Assembly: GCA_002404995.1 (NCBI GenBank)
Contig: DHKY01000001.1
Location: 99,455 to 163,454 of the forward strand
Length of the DNA: 64,000 nt
Direction: 5' to 3'
From: Caryophanales bacterium UBA4682
GTDB lineage: Bacteria; Bacillota_I; Bacilli_A; RFN20; CAG-288
Of this stretch, positions 24,220 through 32,833 are shown piece after piece (positions within the stretch are counted from its first letter, which is position 1; each line of letters opens with the position of its first letter). The notes under the pieces were generated by a model, which was not told the DNA's origin, searched no databases, and saw only the letters and a list, made by a program, of their open reading frames with translations. The position numbers were made by a program, and so were the translations under genes.

Positions 24220-25401
24220 TTAGAATTCTTCTTCGTCCGTTATATGTTCCGCTGTTGTGTTCTTAACGCATTCAACCCTAAGGCTCTTCCAGTCAAAGCT
24301 AGCCTCAATTTCCTTGACCTTGGCCAGATCCGGATGGGTAACCGGATCCTTTAAGGTAAAGATCGTGCAGCAGTCCTCATAAGGACGGATGGAGATGTCA
24401 AAGGTTCCAATCTTCTGTGCAATATCGATGATTTCCGTCTTATCATAGGTTGCAAGCGGTCGGATAAAGGGAAGAGTCGAGACTTCTTCAATGACCTTCC
24501 TTGAATAAAGAGTCTGGCTAGCAACCTGACCAATGCTCTCACCACCAGACAGAACCAGATCATTATGCTTATAAGCAATGGCTTCACTGATTCGAAGCAT
24601 CCTTCGGCGCCTGATCGTCACACAATAGCTAGGACCAGCGACTTCATAGATTTTCCGTTCCAGCTTTGTGAAAGGAACGACATATAACTTGATATCGGGC
24701 TGATAGACATTCAAGACATGAAGCAGGTCATGGATTTTCTCAATGACCGCCTGGGAAGTATAAGGCGGTGCAGCAAAATGGATGCATTCCAGCTTGACTC
24801 CGCGTTTCCTCCTAAGATAAGCGGCAACCGGTGAATCGATGCCACCAGATAAGAGACAAAGTGATTTTCCTGCGATTCCGAGAGGATAACCGCCCATTCC
24901 TTTATCCTTTTTGGCATAGACATATGCATCTTTCCTACGTACAGAGAGATGTATCATTAGTTCCGGATGATGGACATCAACATGTGCATTCTTTGTATGT
25001 GTCAGAATATAAGCACCGACTTCACGACTGATTTGATCAGAGTTCCTCGGGAACGTCTTATCCGCACGCTTAGTATCGACCTTGAAGGAAGAGGGATTGA
25101 CTTCATTGTACCTTTCCAATGCTTTTTCTTTTAACGCATCCAATGTCTTATCGACCCGGACAGCCAACGCAAAAGATCCGATTCCAGGAACCTTTTCCAA
25201 AGACTTCTTGATTTCGTTGTAATCTTCCCCATTAAGATGGATATAGATATGATCCCTGCGGATATCATAAGTAAGGTTCTTAAAGTTCTTCAAGGCGGAA
25301 CGGATGTTCTTTCCAAGAAGATTGATGAAGTCCCTGATATTCTTTCCTTTGGTTGTCAGTTCACCGTAGAAGACAACAATGAGGTTGCTGTTCTCGTTCA
25401 T
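24220..25401 (-). CDS. thiI: tRNA 4-thiouridine synthase ThiI
   Basis: The 393-residue enzyme makes 4-thiouridine at tRNA position 8 using sulfur relayed from a cysteine desulfurase. The N-terminal ferredoxin-like/THUMP region leads to the PP-loop SGGIDSPVAAY. No C-terminal rhodanese domain is present, as in Bacillus ThiI. The ATG at 25401 is 5 nt after AAGGAG; a GTG at 25407 in frame overlaps the previous stop and is too close to the Shine-Dalgarno. It follows its sulfur donor by 2 nt, the same order as nifZ–thiI in Bacillus subtilis. Confidence 0.93.
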   Translation of the reverse strand: MNENSNLIVVFYGELTTKGKNIRDFINLLGKNIRSALKNFKNLTYDIRRDHIYIHLNGEDYNEIKKSLEKVPGIGSFALAVRVDKTLDALKEKALERYNEVNPSSFKVDTKRADKTFPRNSDQISREVGAYILTHTKNAHVDVHHPELMIHLSVRRKDAYVYAKKDKGMGGYPLGIAGKSLCLLSGGIDSPVAAYLRRKRGVKLECIHFAAPPYTSQAVIEKIHDLLHVLNVYQPDIKLYVVPFTKLERKIYEVAGPSYCVTIRRRRMLRISEAIAYKHNDLVLSGGESIGQVASQTLYSRKVIEEVSTLPFIRPLATYDKTEIIDIAQKIGTFDISIRPYEDCCTIFTLKDPVTHPDLAKVKEIEASFDWKSLRVECVKNTTAEHITDEEEF

Positions 25402-25403
25402 AT

Positions 25404-26537
25404 TCACTCCTTAATTTTGATATCTGTAAGGATATCTTTCAATGTCTCGATAAAGTATTCTCCGTCTTGGATATCTTCTCTTCCGGAGAAGGAAAGACGG
25501 ATATTGTTCGAACTGATTGTTTCATCGAATCCAGCGTTCTTGACAATCGAGGAAAATCCGGCTTCTCGTGCAGAGCAGGCCGATTTCGTCGATACATAAA
25601 TTCCCTTATCGGAGAGTGCCTGGGCAATCACCGATCCCTTATGCTTAGTAAAAGCAAAAGATAGAATAAACGGGGATCCGTTAACTGGAGAGGTGATGAC
25701 AATCTCATCAATTTTAGAAAGCTCTCCTCTAAGATAATCGTTCCTTTTCTTAGCATTCTCTCTACGGCTATTCCTGCTTGTCAAGGAAAGACGGAGAGCG
25801 GTTGCCAAGGAACAATCGAGAGGAAGCCTGGAGGTACCGGCACGATATCCGCTTTCCTGGCTTCCGCCAAGAATCTGCTCATCTAACTGGACACGTTCCT
25901 TCTTCACCAGAAGTCCGGAGCCCTTCAGACCGCCGATTTTATGACCGGAGAAAGTCCTCAGATCATAGTCAGAAGAACGAATAGGTTCTTTTCCGATTGC
26001 CTGAGTGGCATCCACATGAAGAACCGCTTTGCTCTGCTTGATGATTTCATAGGCTTTCGAAATCGGAAATACATCGCCGAGTTCGTTATTAACGGCCCTG
26101 ATGGAAACTAGGGAAGTGTGGCTGTTCAAAGCATTCTTCAATTCATCCAGATTCAGATTGCCGTCTTTATCATAATCGAGATAAACGACATCAAAGCCTT
26201 CTTTTTGAAGTTCTTCGAAGACATTCCTGACCGAAGGATGCTCGGCTTTAGTGGTAATAATACGGTTTGCCCAGTTTTTGCTGTGATAAGCAACTCCTTT
26301 GATTGCAAGGTTATTTCCCTCGCTTGCTCCAGAAGTGAAGATGACCTCGTTTTCCTTGACATCTAAATAGCGGGCAATCTGCCGTCTTGCCTTTTCTAAA
26401 AGGTCATGGGACTTTAATCCCAAAGCATGCCTCGAACTCGCATTCGCAAAATCATCCCTGGAAACCTTATCGAAGATCGAGAGGACTTCTGGATAGGGTT
26501 TCGTCGTGGCTGCATGGTCAAAATAGATTTCTCTCAT
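25404..26537 (-). CDS. Cysteine desulfurase (IscS/NifS family, NifZ-like)
   Basis: The 377-residue PLP enzyme takes sulfur from cysteine to form a persulfide. Visible are YFDHAATTKP at the N terminus, HVDATQAIGK, the PLP lysine in SGHKIGG (Lys200), and the catalytic SACSARE loop with Cys321. Its place directly upstream of thiI and downstream of ezrA copies the Bacillus ezrA–nifZ–thiI order, so it most likely feeds tRNA thiolation rather than general Fe-S assembly (inference). Confidence 0.93.
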   Translation of the reverse strand: MREIYFDHAATTKPYPEVLSIFDKVSRDDFANASSRHALGLKSHDLLEKARRQIARYLDVKENEVIFTSGASEGNNLAIKGVAYHSKNWANRIITTKAEHPSVRNVFEELQKEGFDVVYLDYDKDGNLNLDELKNALNSHTSLVSIRAVNNELGDVFPISKAYEIIKQSKAVLHVDATQAIGKEPIRSSDYDLRTFSGHKIGGLKGSGLLVKKERVQLDEQILGGSQESGYRAGTSRLPLDCSLATALRLSLTSRNSRRENAKKRNDYLRGELSKIDEIVITSPVNGSPFILSFAFTKHKGSVIAQALSDKGIYVSTKSACSAREAGFSSIVKNAGFDETISSNNIRLSFSGREDIQDGEYFIETLKDILTDIKIKE

Positions 26538-26545
26538 TCGTTTAA

Positions 26546-28282
26546 CTAATGGGAAGCCGAAGATGAATCGGTCTTCCTCCTTTCAACAACGCGGGTTGCT
26601 TCCGTAAAGGCACGTTCGAAATCGCCCTCATTGTAACTGCTGACAGCCCGATCAAGACCGGTATTGGAATCCGTATAATCCTGACGGTAGTAGTTGCCTT
26701 TCACGATAGCGGTCTCAGCAAGCTGGCAATCCTTGAATTTCTTTTCTATTTCATTAAGCAAGGAAGCCGAAGTGTTCTGATAGGAGTTGTTCAGTTCCCT
26801 GATTCTGTTCAAATCAATCGGATAGACAGAGAAAAGATTTGTCCTTTCTTTTGCCCTGCCTTCAAGCTTTTCAAAACGCGGCTGATAAAGCGAAGTAACA
26901 GAACTGACATTCCTGTTCCGAAGAGTGAGTTCGCCTTTCTTAAGTTTCTCGAAAGTAGACATAAGGGATGAGAAGGCTTCCTGGCTCTTTTCCTTTATGG
27001 ATTTAAGATAAGCATCGTAGTTATCCCTAGTTTTCTCTGCCTTTTCCCTTCCAGAACGCCTTTCGTTCCTGACACGGACAATAACCGTATAGGATTCTTT
27101 CCTTCCAGTTCCGGTATAGGAATCCAACCGGTTCTTAAGAAGGTTCACATTTTCAATGACGCCTTTGAGTCCATTCCTGTCATTGATGTACTTTTCATCA
27201 ATACAATACGCTTTTTCGTATTCCGGAAGCCTATGCCTTGCACGGCTGAAACGCTTTTCAACCTGATAGGAAGAAGAAGATAGAATATCCTGACCGCTCA
27301 GGAATTCCTGCTTTGCTTTTTCTTCGTTCCTGAACTGGGATTCCCTATCCGTAATCTGCTTGGAAATGGCCTGGATTCGTTCATCGATGCCATCCACATC
27401 AAGCTGCTGAAGGCGAGAGCAAAGATTCTGAATTTCCAGACGGATTTCCTTAACCCGATCAGGAACCTTCCTGTAGCTTATGACAAAGCCGTCTTTGATC
27501 CTCTCATCGTTCTTTGTTAGAAGTGCATCAGTTTTCTTAGGAAGAACTGAATATAAGGAAGCTGTCAGAAGAGGAAGCTTATCTTCAATCTTCAAAAGCT
27601 GGGTCAATGCCTTGTCGACATCATAAAGCCCAGCAAGACCTTCCTTATACTGCGCTTGATTGGCAAGCCTATTGAACTTCTTGAAATCGCGATCAGCTTC
27701 ATCAAAGATAATCTGGAAGCTTTCGCTGATTGGAGCCAAAGCCTCTTTGTTTTTTTCATAGAACTCTCTAGCTTGACGGTTATGTTCCTGAATGGCAACC
27801 TGACTGGAAAAAGCATCGTTTTCATCCTGAAGAAGAGAAGTGAGCTCCAAAGAGAATTTTGAAACAGCCGTACGGAAATCCTGGACACTTTGTTCGACAT
27901 CCTGAATATTGTTCCGCAGTGAATGCCTGTCTTTTTGTACAAGAAGAGCATCCATGGAATCCAAAGAATCTCTCACATCTTTGGCACGTCCATTAAAGAT
28001 TTTATCGTATTGTTCTTTCTTTGCTACATACTTTCCATGATAGTCAGTGGAATATTTTCCGAGATTTCCAAGACGTTCGACCGATTGTTTGCAATCTGTT
28101 GTCAGCTGCGTATAGCTAGTATCAAAAATCTCGTGCCTTTCACCTGGTTTCTTTTTCAGCCGATGACGGGAGATAAAAAACATCGACAAAAGGATGATTG
28201 CGCTTACTAAAACCGCTCCTCCTAAAGCTGCACCAACGATTGCAGGTACAGGAATAGAATTTCCCTCTAAGAATAACGGCAT
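26546..28282 (-). CDS. ezrA: EzrA-like septation ring regulator
   Basis: The 578-residue protein has one N-terminal membrane helix (about residues 13-37, external N terminus) followed by a long, charged, coiled-coil body, the layout and length of EzrA (about 560-570). EzrA links FtsZ ring dynamics to the membrane. Primary sequence evidence alone is modest because coiled coils look alike, but the conserved order with cysteine desulfurase and thiI strongly supports it. AGAGG precedes the ATG. Confidence 0.8.
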   Translation of the reverse strand: MPLFLEGNSIPVPAIVGAALGGAVLVSAIILLSMFFISRHRLKKKPGERHEIFDTSYTQLTTDCKQSVERLGNLGKYSTDYHGKYVAKKEQYDKIFNGRAKDVRDSLDSMDALLVQKDRHSLRNNIQDVEQSVQDFRTAVSKFSLELTSLLQDENDAFSSQVAIQEHNRQAREFYEKNKEALAPISESFQIIFDEADRDFKKFNRLANQAQYKEGLAGLYDVDKALTQLLKIEDKLPLLTASLYSVLPKKTDALLTKNDERIKDGFVISYRKVPDRVKEIRLEIQNLCSRLQQLDVDGIDERIQAISKQITDRESQFRNEEKAKQEFLSGQDILSSSSYQVEKRFSRARHRLPEYEKAYCIDEKYINDRNGLKGVIENVNLLKNRLDSYTGTGRKESYTVIVRVRNERRSGREKAEKTRDNYDAYLKSIKEKSQEAFSSLMSTFEKLKKGELTLRNRNVSSVTSLYQPRFEKLEGRAKERTNLFSVYPIDLNRIRELNNSYQNTSASLLNEIEKKFKDCQLAETAIVKGNYYRQDYTDSNTGLDRAVSSYNEGDFERAFTEATRVVERRKTDSSSASH

Positions 28283-28292
28283 GGCTCAGCCT

Positions 28293-29315
28293 CTAGATAG
28301 TTGTCTCGCGCTTATTGTAAGTGGCACGGATACGGAGATTCTTTTTGGATAACGGCTGTTCCTTGATCAACTTGGTCAACCTACGGACAGCAAGAGCGCC
28401 GACTTTGAACCTATCAATCGAGAAAGACGAAATCTGAGGACGGACAATATAAGAATACTTGCTTCCGATTTCAGCTAAAACCTGGATATCTTCCGGAATC
28501 TTAAGTCCTGCTTCGATAGCAGCGTTATTGACAGCAGCCGCAAGAGAATCACGTGGACAGACAATATAGCCTTTCTTATGAGTCTTGAAGAATTCCTTCC
28601 TTCCAGCATAGACGATGCCATAGGAATCGTTGAAGCTGAGGAGATTAATCTTCCGTCCGTTTGCCTGAGCATAGTCAAGAAGTCCATCACGGATATCGTC
28701 AAGCCTCTTTCCTTGATTGACAATATCAAGGAGATAAACATCATCCTCTTTCGTGGAATTCCTATGGGCCTTAACGACATCCCTGACTGGATCCTTGTAT
28801 TCGATCCTGATGGATCCGAGTTCATTTCCTTCCCTATCATGTCCAATGACAATAAGCGGAATATGATAGTTCTGGATTGAACGGATTTCATCGGTTCCGA
28901 GCTCATCATCGTAAATGACAGCGCCATCGACATGGCTCTGAATCAAGCTGTCAATCACATTTCCTGCATCGATTTTCGTACGTTTGGTGATGAAGATTGA
29001 TGTCAGATAATGGTAAATCTTTGCAACATCGATCCTTCCGTCAAGCCTGTTGGAGACGTAGGAATAACCCGTTGAAGGAATCCTGATACCAATGTTGGTA
29101 GAAGAAGAATTGGCTAAGCCCTGAGCTAAGGCAGAAGGCTTATAGCCAAGACGCTGGATTGCGTCCTCGACTGCTTTTCTCGTTTTTTCCGTAACATTCG
29201 AATGATTATTGATGACACGGCTGACCGTGGCTAAAGAAACTCCGGCGACCTTAGCAACTTCATAAATCGTCGGACGTTCCTTACGATTTGTTTTCCTAGT
29301 AGTGTTTTCTTCCAT
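28293..29315 (-). CDS. LacI-family transcriptional regulator
   Basis: The 340-residue protein has an N-terminal helix-turn-helix and hinge (TIYEVAKVAGVSLATVSRVI, then RLGYKPSALAQGLA), followed by a periplasmic-binding-protein-like effector domain. The ATG at 29315 is chosen because GGAGG lies 9 nt upstream; an ATG 18 nt further upstream lacks this. The HTH resembles CcpA-type members, but the effector is unknown. It has its own promoter and a 20-bp palindrome just upstream, suggesting autoregulation, and lies between ApbE and ezrA. Confidence 0.9.
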   Translation of the reverse strand: MEENTTRKTNRKERPTIYEVAKVAGVSLATVSRVINNHSNVTEKTRKAVEDAIQRLGYKPSALAQGLANSSSTNIGIRIPSTGYSYVSNRLDGRIDVAKIYHYLTSIFITKRTKIDAGNVIDSLIQSHVDGAVIYDDELGTDEIRSIQNYHIPLIVIGHDREGNELGSIRIEYKDPVRDVVKAHRNSTKEDDVYLLDIVNQGKRLDDIRDGLLDYAQANGRKINLLSFNDSYGIVYAGRKEFFKTHKKGYIVCPRDSLAAAVNNAAIEAGLKIPEDIQVLAEIGSKYSYIVRPQISSFSIDRFKVGALAVRRLTKLIKEQPLSKKNLRIRATYNKRETTI

Positions 29316-29348
29316 AGCTTTAATCCTCCACACTCTGAAGCTATACCT

Positions 29349-29401
29349 ATTATACTTTAATCTTAAAGCGAAAACAGGAGTTTATGAAAAAATTTTCATA
29401 A
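29349..29401 (-). promoter_or_regulatory. lacI-family gene promoter with 20-bp palindrome
   Basis: On the minus strand, CTGTTT (29377-29372), 17 nt, TATAAT (29354-29349). Just upstream, TTATGAAAA (29382-29390) and TTTTCATAA (29393-29401) form a perfect 9-bp inverted repeat with a 2-nt centre, a candidate operator. It may double as a weak hairpin after apbE. Confidence 0.6.
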
Positions 29402-29441
29402 CATGCAGACTAAATGACATAATCTACCTTTTTCCTGATTT

Positions 29442-30965
29442 TCATAAACTATAAAGAGTCGAAACTAAGGGATAAGAAAGCCCGTCTTCAATAAGACTTG
29501 CCTCTTCTTTCCTGTTATCCGTCAGGTAATACGTTTCCGAAAAAGAAGTCTGATAACGGGAAAGATATTCTTCCGGAGGAGAACTGAGATTGGAGAAATC
29601 ACCCGAATAAACACCATTCCCGGTCTTAACAAGCGGAAGTCCGTTCTCCTGTAAAGGGGAATAATCTCCCCTTTTGAAAGAATAGGATTCTCCTTCTTTC
29701 GTTTCCTTCAGGCAAAGAATCAGACCAGCATCCTTCACTCCATAAATCTTATTCCAGGATTCAAACCTGGCTTTTGCCTGACTCAGGGAAGATGCATTCC
29801 TTAGAGCTGTCGTGTACCTATCTGCAAGGCCGGCATCCTCCAGAAACACAGAGACCTGGTCAAAATAAGACGTAGAATATCCAGTCTGAGGATTGATAAT
29901 ATGGCTATTACGGACAAAAGGAAGTTCTGGATGATACTTTCCCTCTTCATCCGGCAGATAAGAATAAAAGTACTGCTCATAATAACCGGAAGTCGATAAA
30001 TTAAAGGGTCCGGAATGAGAGACCAGGACTTCATAAGGATTGTATTTTCCGCTGAAAAGACTTTCCTTTTCACAGGGATTGACATATTTAATCTTCCACT
30101 CACGTCCATCGGGTCTCTTCCCGATGGCTTTGATAGAAGAAGAACCGGAATTGATAATCCTTGAGATTTTCGGATATTTGGCAAGCATCATATCACAGAG
30201 ATATTCGGTCGCAAAGCCCTTGGCATTTCCGCCAAGAGAAATCTGAAGATTCACATTCTTATAACGATTGAAAACGATGGACGAAGTCGAATCATCAAAG
30301 ACAAGGATTCCGTTCCTTTCATCCTTTGATTTTGGAAGTGAAGCGGTTAGAGTATCTATGTTTTTCTTTTCCTTAGCGGAAAAAGAAGAAAAACGCATTC
30401 CCGTCGTAGATGAAAGGATGCTATTCTTCTTGAACTCGGAATCAAAGGATTCTTCCCCAGATAGTCGTTCCTCGTAAATATCATTGATATTTCCTAAGAA
30501 CCTATTGAACCTTCCCTCGCTGTTCAACGTGAATTCGTAGCTTTTCTTCAGAAGATCATAAAGAAAAGAATCGACTTTCACGCTCTTCCCTGAGCCATAA
30601 TTTTCATTGATGACTGCAACATTATTGAGGGCTTCTTTTTTTCCGTTTTCATCAACTAGAAGGTAATGATAATGACGATCAGTCAAAGCATGGCAATAAC
30701 GGAAAGTTTCATCGAACTCCTGTTCCATGGAATTGAGTTCGCTCTGAGAATAATCTCCGTCATAATAGTAAATCTTCCCATTAATCGCTGTATTAAAAGG
30801 AGCTTTCGTGACTTCCTCGTCTTCATCAATCCGGATGCTGCCCTCTTTCGAAGAAAGGTAGCCGGCAGACAATGAAAAGATTTGTTCCTGCTTGTTGGTG
30901 CTTTTGCACCCGGAAAGAAAAAACAAAAAGGAAAAAAAGAAACTTGCTGTTATTCGTTTGTTCAT
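29442..30965 (-). CDS. apbE: FAD:protein FMN transferase (ApbE family) lipoprotein
   Basis: The 507-residue exported protein attaches FMN covalently to Thr residues of extracytoplasmic flavoproteins. It has a signal peptide and lipobox LSGC. ApbE motifs are LQISLGGNAKGFATEYL, a Ser/Gly-rich segment INSGSSS, GPFNLSTSGYYE and HIINPQTGYSTSY. It is longer than usual (about 330-350) because of insertions in the N-terminal half and a C-terminal tail. Placed after the rnf operon, it is the obvious flavinylase for RnfD, RnfG and the two-motif lipoprotein. No Shine-Dalgarno precedes its start: the ATG abuts a hairpin and T run. Confidence 0.9.
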   Translation of the reverse strand: MNKRITASFFFSFLFFLSGCKSTNKQEQIFSLSAGYLSSKEGSIRIDEDEEVTKAPFNTAINGKIYYYDGDYSQSELNSMEQEFDETFRYCHALTDRHYHYLLVDENGKKEALNNVAVINENYGSGKSVKVDSFLYDLLKKSYEFTLNSEGRFNRFLGNINDIYEERLSGEESFDSEFKKNSILSSTTGMRFSSFSAKEKKNIDTLTASLPKSKDERNGILVFDDSTSSIVFNRYKNVNLQISLGGNAKGFATEYLCDMMLAKYPKISRIINSGSSSIKAIGKRPDGREWKIKYVNPCEKESLFSGKYNPYEVLVSHSGPFNLSTSGYYEQYFYSYLPDEEGKYHPELPFVRNSHIINPQTGYSTSYFDQVSVFLEDAGLADRYTTALRNASSLSQAKARFESWNKIYGVKDAGLILCLKETKEGESYSFKRGDYSPLQENGLPLVKTGNGVYSGDFSNLSSPPEEYLSRYQTSFSETYYLTDNRKEEASLIEDGLSYPLVSTLYSL

Positions 30966-30994
30966 AAAAAAATACGCTGCCTAGGCAGCGTATT
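30966..30994 (-). terminator. Hairpin and T run between rnfA and apbE
   Basis: AATACGCTGCC/GGCAGCGTATT is an 11-bp perfect stem with a 2-nt loop, followed on the minus strand by a T run that ends at the apbE ATG. It looks like the rnf-operon terminator, and apbE would need readthrough or its own start. A candidate extended -10 (TGG-TAGAAT, -10 at 31001-30996) lies just upstream. Confidence 0.75.
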
Positions 30995-31022
30995 TATTCT
31001 ACCAGATTCTTCTAAAGGATGA

Positions 31023-31592
31023 CTAGAAGCTCATCCTGACAACACCTAAGGAAGCACCTGCAAGAGAGAGGAGAAGAAGCGGAACACCACGGAAAGACTT
31101 ACTCTGGCTCTCCTGATTCACGCGGTCATAAAGAGCAGAGAAGACGATAGAAGACAGAGCGAATCCGAGCGGGAGACCGATCCTGTAGCCAATCCACTTG
31201 GCAGTGGAATAGTTCAGCCAGGTAAGGGCTGCGGCTCCGACTGCAATAAGTGCGGTCCTGCAGGAACGTTCAATCCAATCCTCGTGCCTGTCTCTTTCTA
31301 GCTGAGGAACGAATTTCTTGAAGATCAATGTGAAGATTCCAGTCAGGAAGGCAGCAATGAGAATATAGATGAAGAAGGAAAGATAGGATAGGATTTCCCT
31401 TCCTTTTCCAAAGCGGGTAATCAAGATTCCGGCTGCAGAAATGATAAGGGATTCCACAACATAAAGGATAAGGAAATAGAAACGATGAGGATAATGCCGG
31501 TTTCCGAGATGGATGCCATCCCGGAGATCATGTCCCTGAAGAATCAGGTTCTGGGCGAAGAATGCCGTCAATACGGCTCCAAAGAACTGCAT
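31023..31592 (-). CDS. rnfA: RnfA-like membrane subunit lacking cluster cysteines
   Basis: The 189-residue, six-helix protein belongs to the RnfA/NqrE family: LTAFFAQNLIL at the N terminus, GFALSSIVFSAL and SFRGVPLLLLSL at the C terminus align with family features. In ordinary RnfA one Cys in the N-terminal half-helix (LGICP) and one in NCAVLG bind an intramembrane [2Fe-2S] cluster with RnfE; here these positions read LQGHD and GAAAL. A cysteine occurs nearby (ERSCRT) but out of register. Last gene of the rnf operon; AAGGAGG precedes the start. Confidence 0.8.
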   Translation of the reverse strand: MQFFGAVLTAFFAQNLILQGHDLRDGIHLGNRHYPHRFYFLILYVVESLIISAAGILITRFGKGREILSYLSFFIYILIAAFLTGIFTLIFKKFVPQLERDRHEDWIERSCRTALIAVGAAALTWLNYSTAKWIGYRIGLPLGFALSSIVFSALYDRVNQESQSKSFRGVPLLLLSLAGASLGVVRMSF

Positions 31593-31593
31593 A

Positions 31594-32304
31594 TTATTCC
31601 GCCTCCTTGAGTTTCATTTTTTGTTTTTTGTCCTGATGGGAAAGAACAAGATCAAGGATGGAACGATAGATACCCATCAATAGGCCGGCGAAGAGGAAGC
31701 CTCCGAAAGGCTTATCAAGAATAGACAAAGAGAAGATCTTCTTATCCCAGAAGACCGGGCCGAATTCCTGTCCTTTTCCGTTGGTGAAAGTGATGCAGCC
31801 GGTGGAAAGGATTTCCCGGAAGAGGGAAATGATGACTAAGGCAAGAAGGAAGCCGAGGAAGGAACCTAAGGAATAACCCCTAGTATCCGAGAGGGGATGG
31901 AACAGAGCCTCGTCTGCCTGATCAAGAATAAAAGAAGAAGTACAGAGGAACGGAACGGCAATCGTCAGGAATTTTCCGTTGCTTCCGTTGACATTGACAA
32001 ATTTCAGAACGGAAGAAAAGCGAAGTCCGAGCACCCTTCCGAAAAGGGTAGATAAGCCAGCTGCAATGACAAGCGCAACAAGATAGGCACCGACCTTATC
32101 CAAGTGTTTTCTTAGAAGACAGAGGACAAGCTGAGTAATCAGAAGTTCGATACCAGCAATCACGCCAATGATCAGAGCGGTCTCCAAGCGAGTCGTACTG
32201 ATCCTGACCAAGGTAAGTCCAAGGAAGAGAACAAAGAATGGATTCTTATAAAATAATCCGTCCAGGAAGCTTTTCCCGAAACCTGTTTTTTCGATTTTAC
32301 TCAT
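31594..32304 (-). CDS. rnfE: RnfE-like membrane subunit lacking cluster cysteines
   Basis: The 236-residue membrane protein matches RnfE/NqrD: NPFFVLFLGLTLVR near residue 21 and GSFLGFLLALVIISLFREIL later. The family's LGLCP cysteine is Thr31 here, and the NCIILGRAEAF cysteine position reads Ser (FLCTSSFILDQADEA), with a Cys three residues earlier. It would form the inverted-repeat pair with RnfA in the membrane. AAAGGAAGGG precedes the start; the gene is 1 nt from rnfG and rnfA on each side. Confidence 0.82.
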   Translation of the reverse strand: MSKIEKTGFGKSFLDGLFYKNPFFVLFLGLTLVRISTTRLETALIIGVIAGIELLITQLVLCLLRKHLDKVGAYLVALVIAAGLSTLFGRVLGLRFSSVLKFVNVNGSNGKFLTIAVPFLCTSSFILDQADEALFHPLSDTRGYSLGSFLGFLLALVIISLFREILSTGCITFTNGKGQEFGPVFWDKKIFSLSILDKPFGGFLFAGLLMGIYRSILDLVLSHQDKKQKMKLKEAE

Positions 32305-32305
32305 A

Positions 32306-32830
32306 TTATTCCCTTCCTTTCAGGAACGTAAGAGCGGCATCCACCGCCTTTTTCCTGTCCCCATAGGTTTCTTCCGTGGTCGCACCGGCCATGACATCAT
32401 CTCCGCCAAGGGTATAGCCGACAAACCTTTTTCCTTCGTTTTCTTCCGCCTGTCCAGCACCCCTGTCATCGGCAGATCCAGAATCAATATAGTGGTAGTA
32501 AGCAACTTTCAAATCCTTCACGCCAATAGAGAACTCAAGCGACCCGAAGGAACCATCATAGCTATTGAGATGGAAATAGTAGGCATTCACGCTTCCGTCA
32601 GCAAGGAAGACTTTATCCGCTTCCTTGATCCTTGCCTTATCGTCTTTGGCTAAGGACGAAAGGTCCAAAGCATCCCTTCCCTTAGGGGAATCGCTCTCAA
32701 ACCTCAGTTTCACATCGTCAGAGAGAGCACCGCCAGAAGGACGAATACCGAAGTAAAGTCCAATCGCTGCTCCAAGGAAGATGGCTCCCGAAGCAGAGGC
32801 GATAATCCAGTTCTTTAACCTTTGTTTCAT
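32306..32830 (-). CDS. rnfG: RnfG-like FMN-binding subunit
   Basis: The 174-residue protein has one N-terminal membrane helix (about residues 9-28) and an extracytoplasmic FMN_bind domain. The flavinylation motif is DDVMAGATTEE with Thr151 as the likely FMN acceptor; Ala148 replaces the usual Ser/Thr before GAT. It would accept electrons on the outer face and be modified by ApbE. AAAGGAAGG precedes the start; rnfD ends 3 nt upstream. Confidence 0.82.
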   Translation of the reverse strand: MKQRLKNWIIASASGAIFLGAAIGLYFGIRPSGGALSDDVKLRFESDSPKGRDALDLSSLAKDDKARIKEADKVFLADGSVNAYYFHLNSYDGSFGSLEFSIGVKDLKVAYYHYIDSGSADDRGAGQAEENEGKRFVGYTLGGDDVMAGATTEETYGDRKKAVDAALTFLKGRE

Positions 32831-32833
32831 GAT

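Noticed and set aside
31000..31030. A hidden rnfB after rnfA
   Set aside because: rnfA is followed within 30 nt by a terminator and then apbE; no Cys-rich ferredoxin-like frame is present in the region.
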